DNA of 64,000 nucleotides from Paraburkholderia unamae (GCF_003268775.1 NZ_QLSU01000013.1:124001-188000); one strand, 5' to 3'. Counted from the first letter of the stretch, positions 52,501 to 63,867 are shown. The notes: a model not told the origin generated them from the sequence alone. Numbers and translations: made by a program.

Positions 52501-53423
52501 ATGTCCGTTCTTCTTCGTTCGCGCGCGCTGTGGGTGGCCGTGCTGCTTGCCGTGGCGGCGGTCACGCTGCCGTGGTGGCTCTCGGGCTATATCCTGGGAG
52601 TGCTGACGGTTGCCTACTACTTCGGCGTATTCGCGATGTCGTGGGACCTGCTGTTCGGTTTCGCGGGCGAGGTCAATTTCGGCCCGACGTTTCTGATCGG
52701 CCTCGGCGCCTATTCGGCGGCGATCATCGACGCCCATTGGGGCTTGCCGATACCCGTTTGCGTGATCGCGGGCGGTCTCGTTGCGCTGGTGGGCGGCCTG
52801 CTGCTCGCGGTGCCCGCGCTGCGCCTGCGCGGCCCGTATTTCGGCCTCGTCACGCTCGTGGCCGTGCTGCTGCTACAGAACGCCATCGTGATCTTCGCGG
52901 GCGTGACGGGCGGCGAGATCGGCATGATGGTGCCCGACGTGATGTCGGTGGACGCGAGCCACAACTACTGGATCGCGCTCGCGTTCCTGATCGTTTGCGC
53001 GGTCCTGCTGTTCGGCCTCTCGCGCTCGGCCATCGGCCTGATTCTCCAGGCAAGCGGCCAGGACGCGACCGGCGCGCAGGCGCTCGGCTTCAACGTCACG
53101 CGTCACAAGCTCGTGGCGTTTTGCATCAGCGCCGTGTTCTCGGGCGTGGCCGGCGCGATGCTCGTGTTCTATCAAGGCACGGCCTCGGTGAGCACGGTCG
53201 TGGATCTGAGCGTGGGCGTGCAGATCATCATCGCGGCGGTGCTCGGCGGGCGCCGCACGATACTCGGCGCGGTGCTCGGCTCGATCTTCCTGATCGTCGC
53301 GGGCGAATTCCTGCGTCCGCTCGGCCAGCTCAACACGTTTGTCGTCGCGGCCGTGGCGCTCGCCGCGCTACTGTTCTTTCCGGACGGGCTGCTCGGCAAC
53401 CTGCTGCGCGCGAGGGAGCGCCA

Positions 53424-53427
<4 letters not shown>
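52501..53427 (+). CDS. LivM-type ABC permease
   Basis: 308 residues, ten helices. LLFGFAGEVNFGPTFLIGLGAYSAAI, RLRGPYFGLVTLVAVLLLQN and ATGAQALGFNVTRHKLVAFCISAVFSGVAGAMLVFYQGTAS are LivM features. Stop overlaps the fused ATPase start (ATGA, 53424-53427), so the subunits are translationally coupled. It forms the channel with LivH. Confidence 0.92.
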
Positions 53428-54974
<1,547 letters not shown>

Positions 54975-54997
54975 CGCACCCTCACACACACAGCCGC

Positions 54998-56731
54998 TTA
55001 CGCGGTTTCTGCCGCCGGCTCCGGCTGCGCATCCGATTCCGGATCGGCCACCTTCACGTCGTGCAGCCAGCGCGTGGCCTTGGCGATGGCGCGCGACAGC
55101 CGCGCCACTTCGTTGAGCTGCTCGATCATGTCGTTGGCGAAGCGGAACGCGAAGGCGGCGCCTTCGTTGCGCAACTGCACCGCGGACATGACGCTCTGCC
55201 GCGCCTGGTCGGACAGCGCCTCGATATCGGCCTTGGCGTTGACGATGCGCGTCGCGACATCGGCATCGGGATGCGAGACCGTTTGCACGGCGAGCGTGAA
55301 ATGCTCGATCACCGAAGTCGCGAAATCGATCATCGCCGGCCCGCGCAGGAAGCTCATGTCCGTACTTTGCGCGACTCGCCGCTGGCTCAGCGCGAGCATG
55401 CTCGTCGTGGCGACTTCGCGAATCGCGTCGAGGCAAGTGGCGATACGCGCGAGATCCACGACCTGACGCCCTTCGTCGTCGCTCTGCACCGAGTCGGAGA
55501 GCTTGCCGATATAGGTGAGCACGGCAGTGCTGAGCGTGTCCGCGGCCTTGTCTTCGTTCGTGAGCGTGGAGAGTGCCTGCGTGGAGCTTTCGACCACGAG
55601 CCTCGCGCTATGCTCGACCAGCACCTGCACCTGCTTGCCGAGCGAAGCCAGTTCGAGCTGCACGCGGGCAATGGCGAGCGCCGGCATTTCGACGAGCGTC
55701 TCGTCGAGGTAGCGTGGCACGCCCGGGTCCTGCCATCCCTCGCGCGCCGCGGGTGCGAGGCGTTCGGCGATCTTGCCGATGGGCCCGGTGAACCAGATCA
55801 GCACGAAGGTGCTGAATACGCTGAACACCGTGTGCGCGTTCGCGGCCTGCCGCGGCGTTTCGGCCGCGAGCCGCGCCGCCCCCGTCAGCTCGGGCGCGGA
55901 GGGCGAGATCATACGGATGAAATCGGCGAACTGTGGAATCACGAAGGCGAAGAACAGCACGCCTATCACATTGAACAGCAGGTGGACGATGCCCACCTGC
56001 GCGGCCTCCGCCGACTTGCCGATCGACGCGAGCAGCGCCGTGCCGCAGGTGCCCACGTTGGCGCCGAGTATGAGCGCAATGCCCGATTCGAGCGGAATCA
56101 ACCCCTGGCTGCCGAGCGCGATGACGATGGCGAGCGTGGCCGCCGAGCTTTGCACGATGGCCGTGAACACCGCGCCGATCACAATGCCGATCAACGGATT
56201 GCGCATGTTCTGCATGGCGTCGATGAACGGCTGGTAATCGCGCAAGGGCCGCGTGGCGTTGCCCATCATCTCGATGCCGAGAAAGAGAAGGCCCAGGCCG
56301 AGCAGCGCGCCGCCGAACTCGCGCACCATCTCGCGCTTCGCGAAGCTGTACAGCAGGAACCCGCCGCCGAGCATGTATGGCGTGATCGCCGAGATGTTGA
56401 AGGCGATGATCTGCGCGGTGAGCGTCGAGCCGATGTTGGCGCCCATGATCATGGGGACCGCCTGCTGGAGCGTCATGAGCCGCGCGGAGACGAAGCCCAC
56501 CAGCAAGACCGTGGTGATGGTCGAGGAGTTCAGCAGCGCCGTGATGCCCGCGCCTGCCAGCACGCCGCGAAAGCGGTTGGCGGTGAGCGAGCCCAGCAGC
56601 GACTGGAGGCGCGGGCCCGCTATGGTCTTGAGCGCCCCCGTCATGAGGTCCAGCCCGAACAGGAACAGGGCGAGGCCCCCGACCAGCAATCCGATAATCT
56701 CCAGCAGATTCAGGTTAGCACCGGGCAGCAT
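54998..56731 (-). CDS. Na/Pi cotransporter family protein (NptA-like) with PhoU-like tail
   Basis: 577 residues. The N-terminal 330 residues hold two inverted Na/Pi repeats: TALLNSSTITTVLLVGFVSARLMTLQQAVPMIMGANIGSTLTAQII and IVQSSAATLAIVIALGSQGLIPLESGIALILGANVGTCGTALLAS, both with the QSS/NSS plus GANIG/GANVG signatures. The C-terminal about 220 residues are helical and PhoU-like. It likely imports phosphate with sodium. AGAGAGGA precedes the ATG. Convergent with the fused ABC ATPase (23 bp between stops) and 57 bp downstream of the P-type ATPase gene on the same strand, so possibly cotranscribed. Confidence 0.9.
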   Translation of the reverse strand: MLPGANLNLLEIIGLLVGGLALFLFGLDLMTGALKTIAGPRLQSLLGSLTANRFRGVLAGAGITALLNSSTITTVLLVGFVSARLMTLQQAVPMIMGANIGSTLTAQIIAFNISAITPYMLGGGFLLYSFAKREMVREFGGALLGLGLLFLGIEMMGNATRPLRDYQPFIDAMQNMRNPLIGIVIGAVFTAIVQSSAATLAIVIALGSQGLIPLESGIALILGANVGTCGTALLASIGKSAEAAQVGIVHLLFNVIGVLFFAFVIPQFADFIRMISPSAPELTGAARLAAETPRQAANAHTVFSVFSTFVLIWFTGPIGKIAERLAPAAREGWQDPGVPRYLDETLVEMPALAIARVQLELASLGKQVQVLVEHSARLVVESSTQALSTLTNEDKAADTLSTAVLTYIGKLSDSVQSDDEGRQVVDLARIATCLDAIREVATTSMLALSQRRVAQSTDMSFLRGPAMIDFATSVIEHFTLAVQTVSHPDADVATRIVNAKADIEALSDQARQSVMSAVQLRNEGAAFAFRFANDMIEQLNEVARLSRAIAKATRWLHDVKVADPESDAQPEPAAETA

Positions 56732-56788
56732 GGCAATGGGTCCTCTCTGGGCAGGACGGCAAGGATAATTCAGCTCATCGAAGCGATC

Positions 56789-59560
56789 TTACGCGTCATG
56801 GTACGACCTTGCGCTCGCGCTACGCTGCTGCGGGGTGACCGAACGCTTGAGCGCCGGGATCGAGCGGATCACGAACTTCTCGAGCTCCACAACGAAGAAG
56901 AACAGCACGGCGCCGGCCACGAGCCAGATCCAGGCCGAAAGCGGCAGCGCTTCGGTTTCGAAGATCGCGTGGAACGGCAGGGCGTAGGTGAACAGCAGTT
57001 GCAGCACGATCACGCCGCCAATGCCATACCAGAGATACGGATTGCCCTTGTGCGCCCGCAGGGAGAGCGACGAGTTGACGAGCGAGCGGCTATTGAGCAG
57101 ATAAAAGACCTGGCCCATCGTGATGGCGTTGACGGCGGCCGTGCGCGCGAGCGGGTCCGAGGCGCCTTGCGACTTCATCCAGAAGAACGCCGCGAGCGTA
57201 TAGAGCACGAGCGCCGCGCCGACAAAGAGGATGCGCCAGATGCCGAAGGGCGTGACGATCGCCCGGTCGATCTGGCGCGGCGGGCGGCCCATCACGTCCG
57301 GCTCGTGCGGCTCGAACGAGATGACGAGGCCGAGCGCGACCGACGTGACCATGTTCACCCACAGCACCTGCGGCGCGGTAATGGGCAGCGAAAAGGCGAA
57401 CAGGATCGCGACCGCGATCACGGTGCCCTGCGCGATGTTCGTGGGCAGCAGGAACAGCATGGCCTTTTCGATGTTGTTGTAGACCGTGCGCCCTTCCTTC
57501 ACCGCCGCGGAAATCGAGGCGAAATTGTCGTCGGCGAGAATCATGCCCGCCGCTTCTTTTGTGACTTCCGTGCCCTTGATGCCCATGGCCACGCCGATAT
57601 CGGCTTTCTTGAGCGCCGGTGCGTCGTTCACGCCGTCGCCCGTCATGGCGACCACCTGCCGGTTGGCCTGAATCGCCTTGACGAGCCGCAGCTTGTGCTC
57701 CGGGCTCGCGCGTGCGAACACATCGACGTTGCGCACGCATTCCTGGAGCGCGGCGTCGTTCATCGCCTCGATCTCGGTGCCCGCCACGGCCGTCTTGCCG
57801 TCGCCGATGCCGAGCATGCCCGCGATGGCCGCGGCCGTGACCTTATGATCGCCCGTGATCATCGTGACGCGGATGCCGCCGCCGTGGCATTCGCGCACGG
57901 CGTCGATCGCTTCCTTGCGCGGCGGGTCCATGAGGCCCACGAGGCCGAGCAGCACGAGCGTCTTCGGCAGATCCTGCGGGCCGAGGTTGCCCGTCGCGAG
58001 GCCGGGCTCCGGCAGCCATGCGAGCGCGAGCACGCGCTCGCCCTGCGAGGCGAGCCGCTCGCCCTCGCGTGCGAAGCGCTCGCGCTCGAGCGGGGCGGGG
58101 CCGCTTGCGGTTTGCTGGCGGTCGCAATGGTCGATGATGACTTCGGGCGCGCCCTTCACGAGCAGCATCTCGCCCTCGGCCGAGCGGTTCAGCGTGGCCA
58201 TGAACTTGTGCTCGGACTCGAAGGGAATGGCGTCGATGCGCGGCGCGGCGGCCGTTTCCGCCGCGCGGTCCATGCCGAGCTTGCCCGCGAACGGATAGAG
58301 CGCGCCTTCGGTCGGGTCGCCCTCGACCTTCCATTTGCCTTCTTCCTCGAACAGTCCGGCGTCGTTGCACAGAATGGATACGCGGCCCATGAGCGCGAGC
58401 ACCTGCGGCGCGGCATCGAGCGGCTTGCCGTCGGCCTTGACCTCGCCTTCGGGCGCGTAGCCGTCGCCGGTTACCGTATAGGGCGCGTCGGCCGTCACCA
58501 CGGAAGTCACCATCATCTCCATGAGCGTGAGCGTGCCCGTTTTGTCGGAGCAGATGCGCGAGACGGAGCCGAGCGTTTCGACGGCGGGCAGGCGCCGGAT
58601 GATGGCGTTGCGCTTCGCCATGCGCTGCACGCCGATGGCGAGCGTGATGGTGATGAGCGCGGGCAGGCCCTCCGGTATCACCGACACGGCGATGCCCACC
58701 ACGGCCTGGAACAACTGGATGAAGGTCATGTGCCCGAGCCAGTGGCCCCAGGCGAACAGCAGCACGCAGATGATGCCGATGGCGATGGTAATGACGTAAC
58801 CAAACTTCTTGATCTGCCGTAGCAGCGGCGTTTCGAGCGCGCTGACTTCGGCCAGCATCTGGTTGATGCGTCCCAGCTCCGTCTGGCTTCCCGTCGCCAC
58901 GACAATGCCGGTAGCGCGGCCTGAAAGGACCATCGTGCCGGAAAACGCCATGTTCTCGCGGTCGCCCACCGTGGCTTGCGCGGGCATCACGGCCGTGCTC
59001 TTTTCGGCGGGAACGGATTCGCCCGTGAGCGCGGCCTCCTCGGTGCGCAGGTTGCGCGCCTCGACGAGGCGAATGTCGGCCGGAATCCGGTCGCCCGATT
59101 CCAGCAGCACGATGTCGCCGGGCACCACCTCGTCGGCGGGCACGAGGCGCACGGCTCCCTCGCGCAGCACCCGCGCCTCGGCGGAAAGCATGTTGCGGAT
59201 CGAGTCGAGCGCCTTTTCCGCGCGCCCCTCCTGGAGGAAGCCCAGCAGCGAGTTGAGGATGACGACCGCGAAGATGATCGACGCGTCCAGCCACAGGTTC
59301 AGCATCAGCTTGATGAAGCCGGCCGCGAGCAGCACGTAGATGAGGACATTGTTGAACTGGGCGAGCAGGCGCGCGAGCGGCCCGCTTTTCTTGCCCTGGG
59401 GCAACAGGTTCGGCCCGTAGGTGCCGAGGCGACTCGCCGCGTCCTGCGCGTCGAGCCCCTGCGACGGGTCCACGTTGAGCTGGCGTTCGACCTGCCCGGC
59501 CGGCATGGCGTGCCAGGGCGCTGCGTCCGCGACGGAAGCCGCACTCTCAGCTGAACTCAT
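56789..59560 (-). CDS. P2-type cation-transporting ATPase
   Basis: 923 residues. Order: N-terminal cation-ATPase domain (about 12-75), actuator with TGES (ALTGESVPAEKS), M4 with PEGLP (SVIPEGLPALITI), phosphorylation site CSDKTGTLTLMEM, nucleotide site (KGAPEVIIDHCD), hinge TGDGVNDAPALKKADIGVAMG, and six C-terminal helices. The M4 PEGLP and the C-terminal six-helix domain place it with Ca2+/Mn2+ or Na+/K+ (SERCA/PMR1-like) pumps, clearly different from the P1B ATPase at the left edge. After DKTGT the usual LTQN is LTLM. CCAGGAGGGG precedes the ATG. The ion is not determinable. The LysR gene is divergent (226 bp). Confidence 0.93.
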   Translation of the reverse strand: MSSAESAASVADAAPWHAMPAGQVERQLNVDPSQGLDAQDAASRLGTYGPNLLPQGKKSGPLARLLAQFNNVLIYVLLAAGFIKLMLNLWLDASIIFAVVILNSLLGFLQEGRAEKALDSIRNMLSAEARVLREGAVRLVPADEVVPGDIVLLESGDRIPADIRLVEARNLRTEEAALTGESVPAEKSTAVMPAQATVGDRENMAFSGTMVLSGRATGIVVATGSQTELGRINQMLAEVSALETPLLRQIKKFGYVITIAIGIICVLLFAWGHWLGHMTFIQLFQAVVGIAVSVIPEGLPALITITLAIGVQRMAKRNAIIRRLPAVETLGSVSRICSDKTGTLTLMEMMVTSVVTADAPYTVTGDGYAPEGEVKADGKPLDAAPQVLALMGRVSILCNDAGLFEEEGKWKVEGDPTEGALYPFAGKLGMDRAAETAAAPRIDAIPFESEHKFMATLNRSAEGEMLLVKGAPEVIIDHCDRQQTASGPAPLERERFAREGERLASQGERVLALAWLPEPGLATGNLGPQDLPKTLVLLGLVGLMDPPRKEAIDAVRECHGGGIRVTMITGDHKVTAAAIAGMLGIGDGKTAVAGTEIEAMNDAALQECVRNVDVFARASPEHKLRLVKAIQANRQVVAMTGDGVNDAPALKKADIGVAMGIKGTEVTKEAAGMILADDNFASISAAVKEGRTVYNNIEKAMLFLLPTNIAQGTVIAVAILFAFSLPITAPQVLWVNMVTSVALGLVISFEPHEPDVMGRPPRQIDRAIVTPFGIWRILFVGAALVLYTLAAFFWMKSQGASDPLARTAAVNAITMGQVFYLLNSRSLVNSSLSLRAHKGNPYLWYGIGGVIVLQLLFTYALPFHAIFETEALPLSAWIWLVAGAVLFFFVVELEKFVIRSIPALKRSVTPQQRSASARSYHDA

Positions 59561-59786
59561 CTTCGCCCCTCCTGGTTTGATGCCTGGTCAATTGCCACGG
59601 TCGCGCGCGCGACCTGGCCGGGAAGACATGCAGCCGGGCCGCCGCCCCTTCGGGGCGAAAGCCTGGAGATTCAACGCAATAGTAAGTTTTTTTCGCATGA
59701 GGCACGTCCAACCTGGTTCGTGCAGCGGGTTGGCCGCTGCGCAATGTATGGCAACATTTGCGTGACCGATCCGCCCAGGTGATCCC

Positions 59787-60695
59787 ATGCGCATCACGCC
59801 CTTGCCCCCGTTGCCTTGTCTCGTCGCCTTCGAAGCCGCTGTGCGCCATGCGAGCTTCACGCGCGCCGCCGCTGAACTGCATCTCACGCAAAGCGCGATC
59901 AGCCGCCAGATCCAGCAGCTCGAAGAGTTTCTCGGCCGCTCGCTGTTCGTGCGCGAGCACCGCTCGCTGCGCCTCACGATGGCGGGCGAGCAGTATGCGG
60001 CGCAGGTGCACCGGCTCCTTACGCAATGCGCCGAAGCGACGCTCGACGTGATGAAGCACTACGGCGAGCTCGAACTGACCATTGCGTGCTCCTCGGGCGT
60101 GGCCGTGCTCTGGCTTACGCCGCGCCTGCCCGCGTTTCGCGCGGCGCATCCCAACATCAAGCTGCGCCTGATCGTGCGCGACGGCCTCGCCTCGATGTCG
60201 CCCGCCGAGTTCGATGTAGGCGTGTACTACGTGCGCCAGCAGGCGCCCGCGCATTTCACCGCGCGGCGCCTGTTCAACGAAGAGGTGTTTCCCGTTTGCT
60301 CGCCGCGCTATCTGGCGGGCCGCGAACTCGCGCCCGCCGACCTCGCCGCCGAGGCCCTGCTGCTGCTCGAAGACGGCCAGCGCCAGTGGATGTCGTGGCC
60401 CGAATGGTTCGACCTCAACGGCGTGACCATGCCGAAGAGCCCGGCGGGCATCACGATCAATCATTATCCGCAACTCGTGCAGATGGCCATTCTCGGTCAG
60501 GGCATCGCGCTTGGCTGGCGCTACATGATCGACGCATGCATCGAGGAGGGCTTGCTCGTGCGTGTGGGCACGAGTTCGGCGAGCCACGGCGGGGGCTATT
60601 ACGTGATCTCGCCCAACGATCGCGCGCAGAACCAGGCGGCGCGTCTGTTCACGCGCTGGCTGTTCGAACAGGCGGAGAGGCAGACGGTGGCGTGA
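59787..60695 (+). CDS. LysR-type regulator, GcvA/AmpR-like subgroup
   Basis: 302 residues. Winged helix PPLPCLVAFEAAVRHASFTRAAAELHLTQSAISRQIQQLEEFLGRSLFVREHRSLRLT, with the LPxLxAFEAAxRxxSFTxAAxELxxTQSAIS pattern of GcvA-like proteins. Effector domain continues with ELTIACSSGVAVLWLTPRLPAFRAAHPNIKLRLIVRDG. It is 118 bp upstream of the MFS-amidohydrolase operon on the same strand and divergent from the P2 ATPase; the palindrome at 60716-60734 could be its site on that operon. Confidence 0.9.
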   Translation: MRITPLPPLPCLVAFEAAVRHASFTRAAAELHLTQSAISRQIQQLEEFLGRSLFVREHRSLRLTMAGEQYAAQVHRLLTQCAEATLDVMKHYGELELTIACSSGVAVLWLTPRLPAFRAAHPNIKLRLIVRDGLASMSPAEFDVGVYYVRQQAPAHFTARRLFNEEVFPVCSPRYLAGRELAPADLAAEALLLLEDGQRQWMSWPEWFDLNGVTMPKSPAGITINHYPQLVQMAILGQGIALGWRYMIDACIEEGLLVRVGTSSASHGGGYYVISPNDRAQNQAARLFTRWLFEQAERQTVA

Positions 60696-60715
60696 GCGCG
60701 CCGCATGAGCGTTTG

Positions 60716-60734
60716 GCATGCGCCTGGCGCATGC
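60716..60734. promoter_or_regulatory. 19-bp perfect palindrome upstream of the MFS-amidohydrolase operon
   Basis: GCATGCGCC-T-GGCGCATGC: nine-base arms around one T, in the 118-bp gap after the LysR gene. A further GCATGCG follows at 60738-60744. It may be an operator for the MFS gene at 60814 or a hairpin at the end of the LysR transcript. Confidence 0.5.
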
Positions 60735-60813
60735 AAGCATGCGAATCTTTCGTTTCAGAATTTAATCGGGCTGTCATTAGCATGATGGGCATGACGGAAA
60801 CGAGGGAGGAACC

Positions 60814-62121
60814 ATGCAAGGAACGCTTTCACCCGGCGTCGCGCACGACGCCTTGACGACGAGCGCCCGGCAGCGCCGCCGCGCCATCATCGCGACGGTG
60901 CTCGGCAACGGGCTCGAATGGTTCGACTTCACGGTGTACAGCTTCTTCGCGGTCATCATCGCGAAGCTGTTCTTTCCCACTGGCAACGAGCTGACCTCCG
61001 TCCTGCTCACGGTGGCGACCTTCGGCGTGGGCTTCGTCATGCGCCCTGTGGGCGGCATCGTGCTCGGCGTCTACGCCGACAAGGTGGGCCGCAAGGCGGC
61101 GCTCTCGCTCACCATTTTGCTGATGGCGTTCGGCACCGCGCTCATCGGCCTCGCGCCCACGTACGAGCAAGCGGGTATTGCCGCGCCGTTGCTGATCGTG
61201 GTGGCGCGCCTGATCCAGGGCTTTTCCGCGGGCGGCGAAATGGGCGGCGCGACGGCGTTCCTCACCGAATACGCGCCACCCGGCAAGCGCGCCTACTATT
61301 CGAGCTGGATCCAGTCGAGCATCGGCTTCGCGGTGCTGCTGGGCGCGGCCACGGGCACCTTCGTGACGTCGTCGCTCGACGCCGCTTCGCTGCATAGCTG
61401 GGGCTGGCGTCTGCCGTTCCTGATCGGCATTCTCGTGGGCCCGGTCGGCTACTTCATTCGCAGCCACATGGACGAAACGCCCGCGTTCAGCGCCGTGGAA
61501 GCCCAGGCGAAGGACAACTCGCCGCTCAAGGAAGTGTTCGCGCGCTTCCCGCGCGAAACCTTCGCGAGTTTTTCGATGGTCATTCTGTGGACGGTGTGCA
61601 CCTACGTGCTGCTCTTCTACATGCCGACCTATTCGGTGCGCACGCTGCATCTGCCGCAATCCACGGGCTTCGCGGCCGGCATGGTGGGCGGGTTCATGAT
61701 CATGTGCGGCTCGCCCGTTATCGGCAAGCTCGCCGACGTGTGGGGCCGGCGCGTGTTCCTGAGCGGCGCGGCGTTCGCCATTCTCGTGCTCGCGTGGCCC
61801 ATGTTCGCGTGGATCAATCGCGCGCCGGGCTTCGCCTCGCTCATCGTGTTCCAGGCCGTGTTCGGCGTGCTGATCGCGGCTTATACCGGCCCGATCCTCG
61901 CCGCGTTCGCCGAGCTGTTCCCCACCAAGGTGCTGTCCACCGGCCTTTCGGTCGCCTACAACTTCGCGGTCACGATCTTCGGCGGCTTCGCGCCGTTCCT
62001 GATCACGTGGCTGATCGCGCGCACCGGCAGCAACATGGCGCCCGCGCTCTATGTGATCGTTGCGGCCGCAATCAGCCTGGTGGGCACCTTCTACGTGAAG
62101 GATCCACGGCGCGCGAACTGA
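60814..62121 (+). CDS. MFS transporter, metabolite:H+ symporter (MHS) type
   Basis: 435 residues, twelve helices. MHS hallmarks: RRAIIATVLGNGLEWFDFTVYSFFAVIIAKLFFP, FGVGFVMRPVGGIVLGVYADKVGRKAAL, RLIQGFSAGGEMGGATAFLTEYAPPGKRAYYSSWIQSS and FAELFPTKVLSTGLSVAYNFA. These symport organic acids or osmolytes with protons. GAGGGAGGAACC stands right before the ATG. The amidohydrolase gene follows 24 bp later, so the carrier probably imports that enzyme's substrate (inference). Confidence 0.92.
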   Translation: MQGTLSPGVAHDALTTSARQRRRAIIATVLGNGLEWFDFTVYSFFAVIIAKLFFPTGNELTSVLLTVATFGVGFVMRPVGGIVLGVYADKVGRKAALSLTILLMAFGTALIGLAPTYEQAGIAAPLLIVVARLIQGFSAGGEMGGATAFLTEYAPPGKRAYYSSWIQSSIGFAVLLGAATGTFVTSSLDAASLHSWGWRLPFLIGILVGPVGYFIRSHMDETPAFSAVEAQAKDNSPLKEVFARFPRETFASFSMVILWTVCTYVLLFYMPTYSVRTLHLPQSTGFAAGMVGGFMIMCGSPVIGKLADVWGRRVFLSGAAFAILVLAWPMFAWINRAPGFASLIVFQAVFGVLIAAYTGPILAAFAELFPTKVLSTGLSVAYNFAVTIFGGFAPFLITWLIARTGSNMAPALYVIVAAAISLVGTFYVKDPRRAN

Positions 62122-62145
62122 AAGCATCAATAAGGAATCCAGACA

Positions 62146-63375
62146 ATGACAATCACTGTTCTCAAAGGCGGCAACGTACTCGATCTCGAACGAGGTGTGC
62201 TGCTCGACCATCATCACGTCGTGATCGACGGCGAGCGCATCGTGGAAGTCACCGATCGCCCGCTCGACCTGCCGAACGCGCAGGTGGTGGACGTGCGCGG
62301 CAAGACGGTGATGCCGGGCTTCATCGATTGCCACGTGCACGTGCTGGCCTCGAACGCGAATCTGGGTGCGAACGCCGTGCAGCCCAATATCCTCGCGGCG
62401 ATTCGCTCGTTGCCGATACTCGACGCCATGCTGTCGCGCGGCTTCACGAGTGTGCGCGATGCCGGCGGCGCCGACTGGGGCCTGATGCAGGCCGTGGAAA
62501 CGGGCCTCGTGCGCGGGCCGCGCATCTTCCCCTCGGGCAAGGCGCTTTCGCAAACGGGCGGCCACGGCGATTTCCGCCCGCGCGGCGACCTGCTGGAGCC
62601 GTGCTCGTGCTGCTTCCGCACGGGCGCGATCGCGCGCGTGGTGGACGGCGTGGAGGGCGTGCGGCTTGCCGTGCGCGAGGAAATCCAGAAGGGCGCCACG
62701 CAGATCAAGATCATGGCCTCGGGCGGCGTGGCCTCGCCCACGGACCCCATCAACAACACGCAGTATTCCGAAGACGAAATCCGCGCGATCGTCGATGAAG
62801 CCGAAGCGGCCAACACCTACGTGATGGCGCACGCCTACACGGGCCGGGCGATTGCGCGCGCGGTGCGTTGCGGCGTGCGCACGATCGAGCACGGCAACCT
62901 CGTGGACGAAGCGGCGGCGCAGGTGATGCGCGAGTTCGGCGCCTTCGTGGTGCCCACGCTTGTGACCTACGACGCGCTGGCCAAGCACGGCGCGCAGTTC
63001 GGCCTGCCGCCGGATTCCGTGGCGAAGGTGGCCTCGGTGCAGCAAAAGGGGCGCGAATCGCTGGAAATCTATGCAAAGGCCGGCGTGCCGATGGGCTTCG
63101 GCTCGGACCTGCTGGGCGAGATGCATGCGTTCCAGACCGGCGAATTCCGCATTCGCGCCGAGGTGCTCGGCAACCTGGAGGCGCTGCGTTCGGCCACGAG
63201 CGTGGCCGCCGATATCGTCAACATGAAGGGCGAACTGGGTGTGATCGCGGCGGGGGCGATTGCCGACGTGCTGGTGCTCGACGGCAATCCGCTCGCCGAC
63301 ATCGGCGTCGTGGCCGGTGACGGCGAGCGCATCGAGTATGTGTTGCAGCGGGGGCGGGTGGTGAAGGGGCGGTGA
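62146..63375 (+). CDS. Amidohydrolase-superfamily hydrolase
   Basis: 409 residues. Metal-binding set is complete: HVHVLAS after GFIDC (H-x-H), IKIMASGG (Lys that is carbamylated), MAHAYTG, EHGNLVDEA and GSDLLGEMHAF (Asp). The pattern is that of imidazolonepropionase-like/Xaa-Pro dipeptidase (prolidase-type) amidohydrolases. It hydrolyses a C-N bond in a cytoplasmic substrate, perhaps an N-acyl or cyclic dipeptide-type compound carried by the MFS protein. AAGGAA precedes the ATG. There is a Cys cluster LEPCSCCFRTG in the middle, not a catalytic feature of the family that I know. Confidence 0.9.
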   Translation: MTITVLKGGNVLDLERGVLLDHHHVVIDGERIVEVTDRPLDLPNAQVVDVRGKTVMPGFIDCHVHVLASNANLGANAVQPNILAAIRSLPILDAMLSRGFTSVRDAGGADWGLMQAVETGLVRGPRIFPSGKALSQTGGHGDFRPRGDLLEPCSCCFRTGAIARVVDGVEGVRLAVREEIQKGATQIKIMASGGVASPTDPINNTQYSEDEIRAIVDEAEAANTYVMAHAYTGRAIARAVRCGVRTIEHGNLVDEAAAQVMREFGAFVVPTLVTYDALAKHGAQFGLPPDSVAKVASVQQKGRESLEIYAKAGVPMGFGSDLLGEMHAFQTGEFRIRAEVLGNLEALRSATSVAADIVNMKGELGVIAAGAIADVLVLDGNPLADIGVVAGDGERIEYVLQRGRVVKGR

Positions 63376-63387
63376 GAGGCCGATGGA

Positions 63388-63864
63388 TTAATGGCTGGGT
63401 TCGATAGTGGAGGCACGCAGCCGGAATGCCTTGCCGTCGAACGTGTAGTAATACGTGCCGTGTTCGGCGCTTTCGTTCCGGCTTCCTCGCACGACCAGCA
63501 AGCAGCTATTTGCGTGAAAGTCGAGCGGCTCGGTCACGTTCAGTGGCCAGTCGGAAACCGTAAAGGGTAATGAGGTGGTGCGGCCGGTCTTCACGTCGAT
63601 TACGGCCGCCATGACGCAACCCGATCCACAGCCCCACGTCGTGAGAATGTAATGGCCCGCGAAGTTCACGGGGCCTTTCGCGGCGTCGCGTATGACGGTT
63701 TGAAAGCGCCGCGCGCTTGCGTCGGCAAACGCAATGCGCGGTGTGGCGTGCTTCGTTTCCACCGTGGCGGGACAATCTTCGAACGTCGGTACGGCTTGCG
63801 CATGGGCCAGGCTGGCGGCTGCGCTCAATGCGAGAGCGGCAAGAACGGCGGGACGGGTGCGCAT
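63388..63864 (-). CDS. Small exported protein of unknown function
   Basis: 158 residues. Signal peptide MRTRPAVLAALALSAAASLAHA (cleavage likely after LAHAQA). Mature part has the conserved block AKGPVNFAGHYILTTWGCGSGCVMAAVIDVKTGRTTSLPF and LDFHANSCLLVVRGSRNESAEHGTYYY, with three to four Cys that could form disulfides in the periplasm. The block is widespread among hypothetical proteins; no function is known to me. Convergent with the amidohydrolase gene (12 bp between stops). It starts 4 bp before the stop of the partial gene to its right, so same-direction cotranscription is likely. Confidence 0.85.
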   Translation of the reverse strand: MRTRPAVLAALALSAAASLAHAQAVPTFEDCPATVETKHATPRIAFADASARRFQTVIRDAAKGPVNFAGHYILTTWGCGSGCVMAAVIDVKTGRTTSLPFTVSDWPLNVTEPLDFHANSCLLVVRGSRNESAEHGTYYYTFDGKAFRLRASTIEPSH

Positions 63865-63867
63865 GGG

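Noticed and set aside
55061..58822. A 1253-codon plus-strand open frame
   Set aside because: Shadow of the Na/Pi cotransporter and P2 ATPase genes; composition is His/Arg/Glu-rich and it crosses two real genes and their gap.
60829..63126. A 765-codon minus-strand open frame
   Set aside because: Shadow of the MFS and amidohydrolase genes, both of which have intact motifs and ribosome sites.
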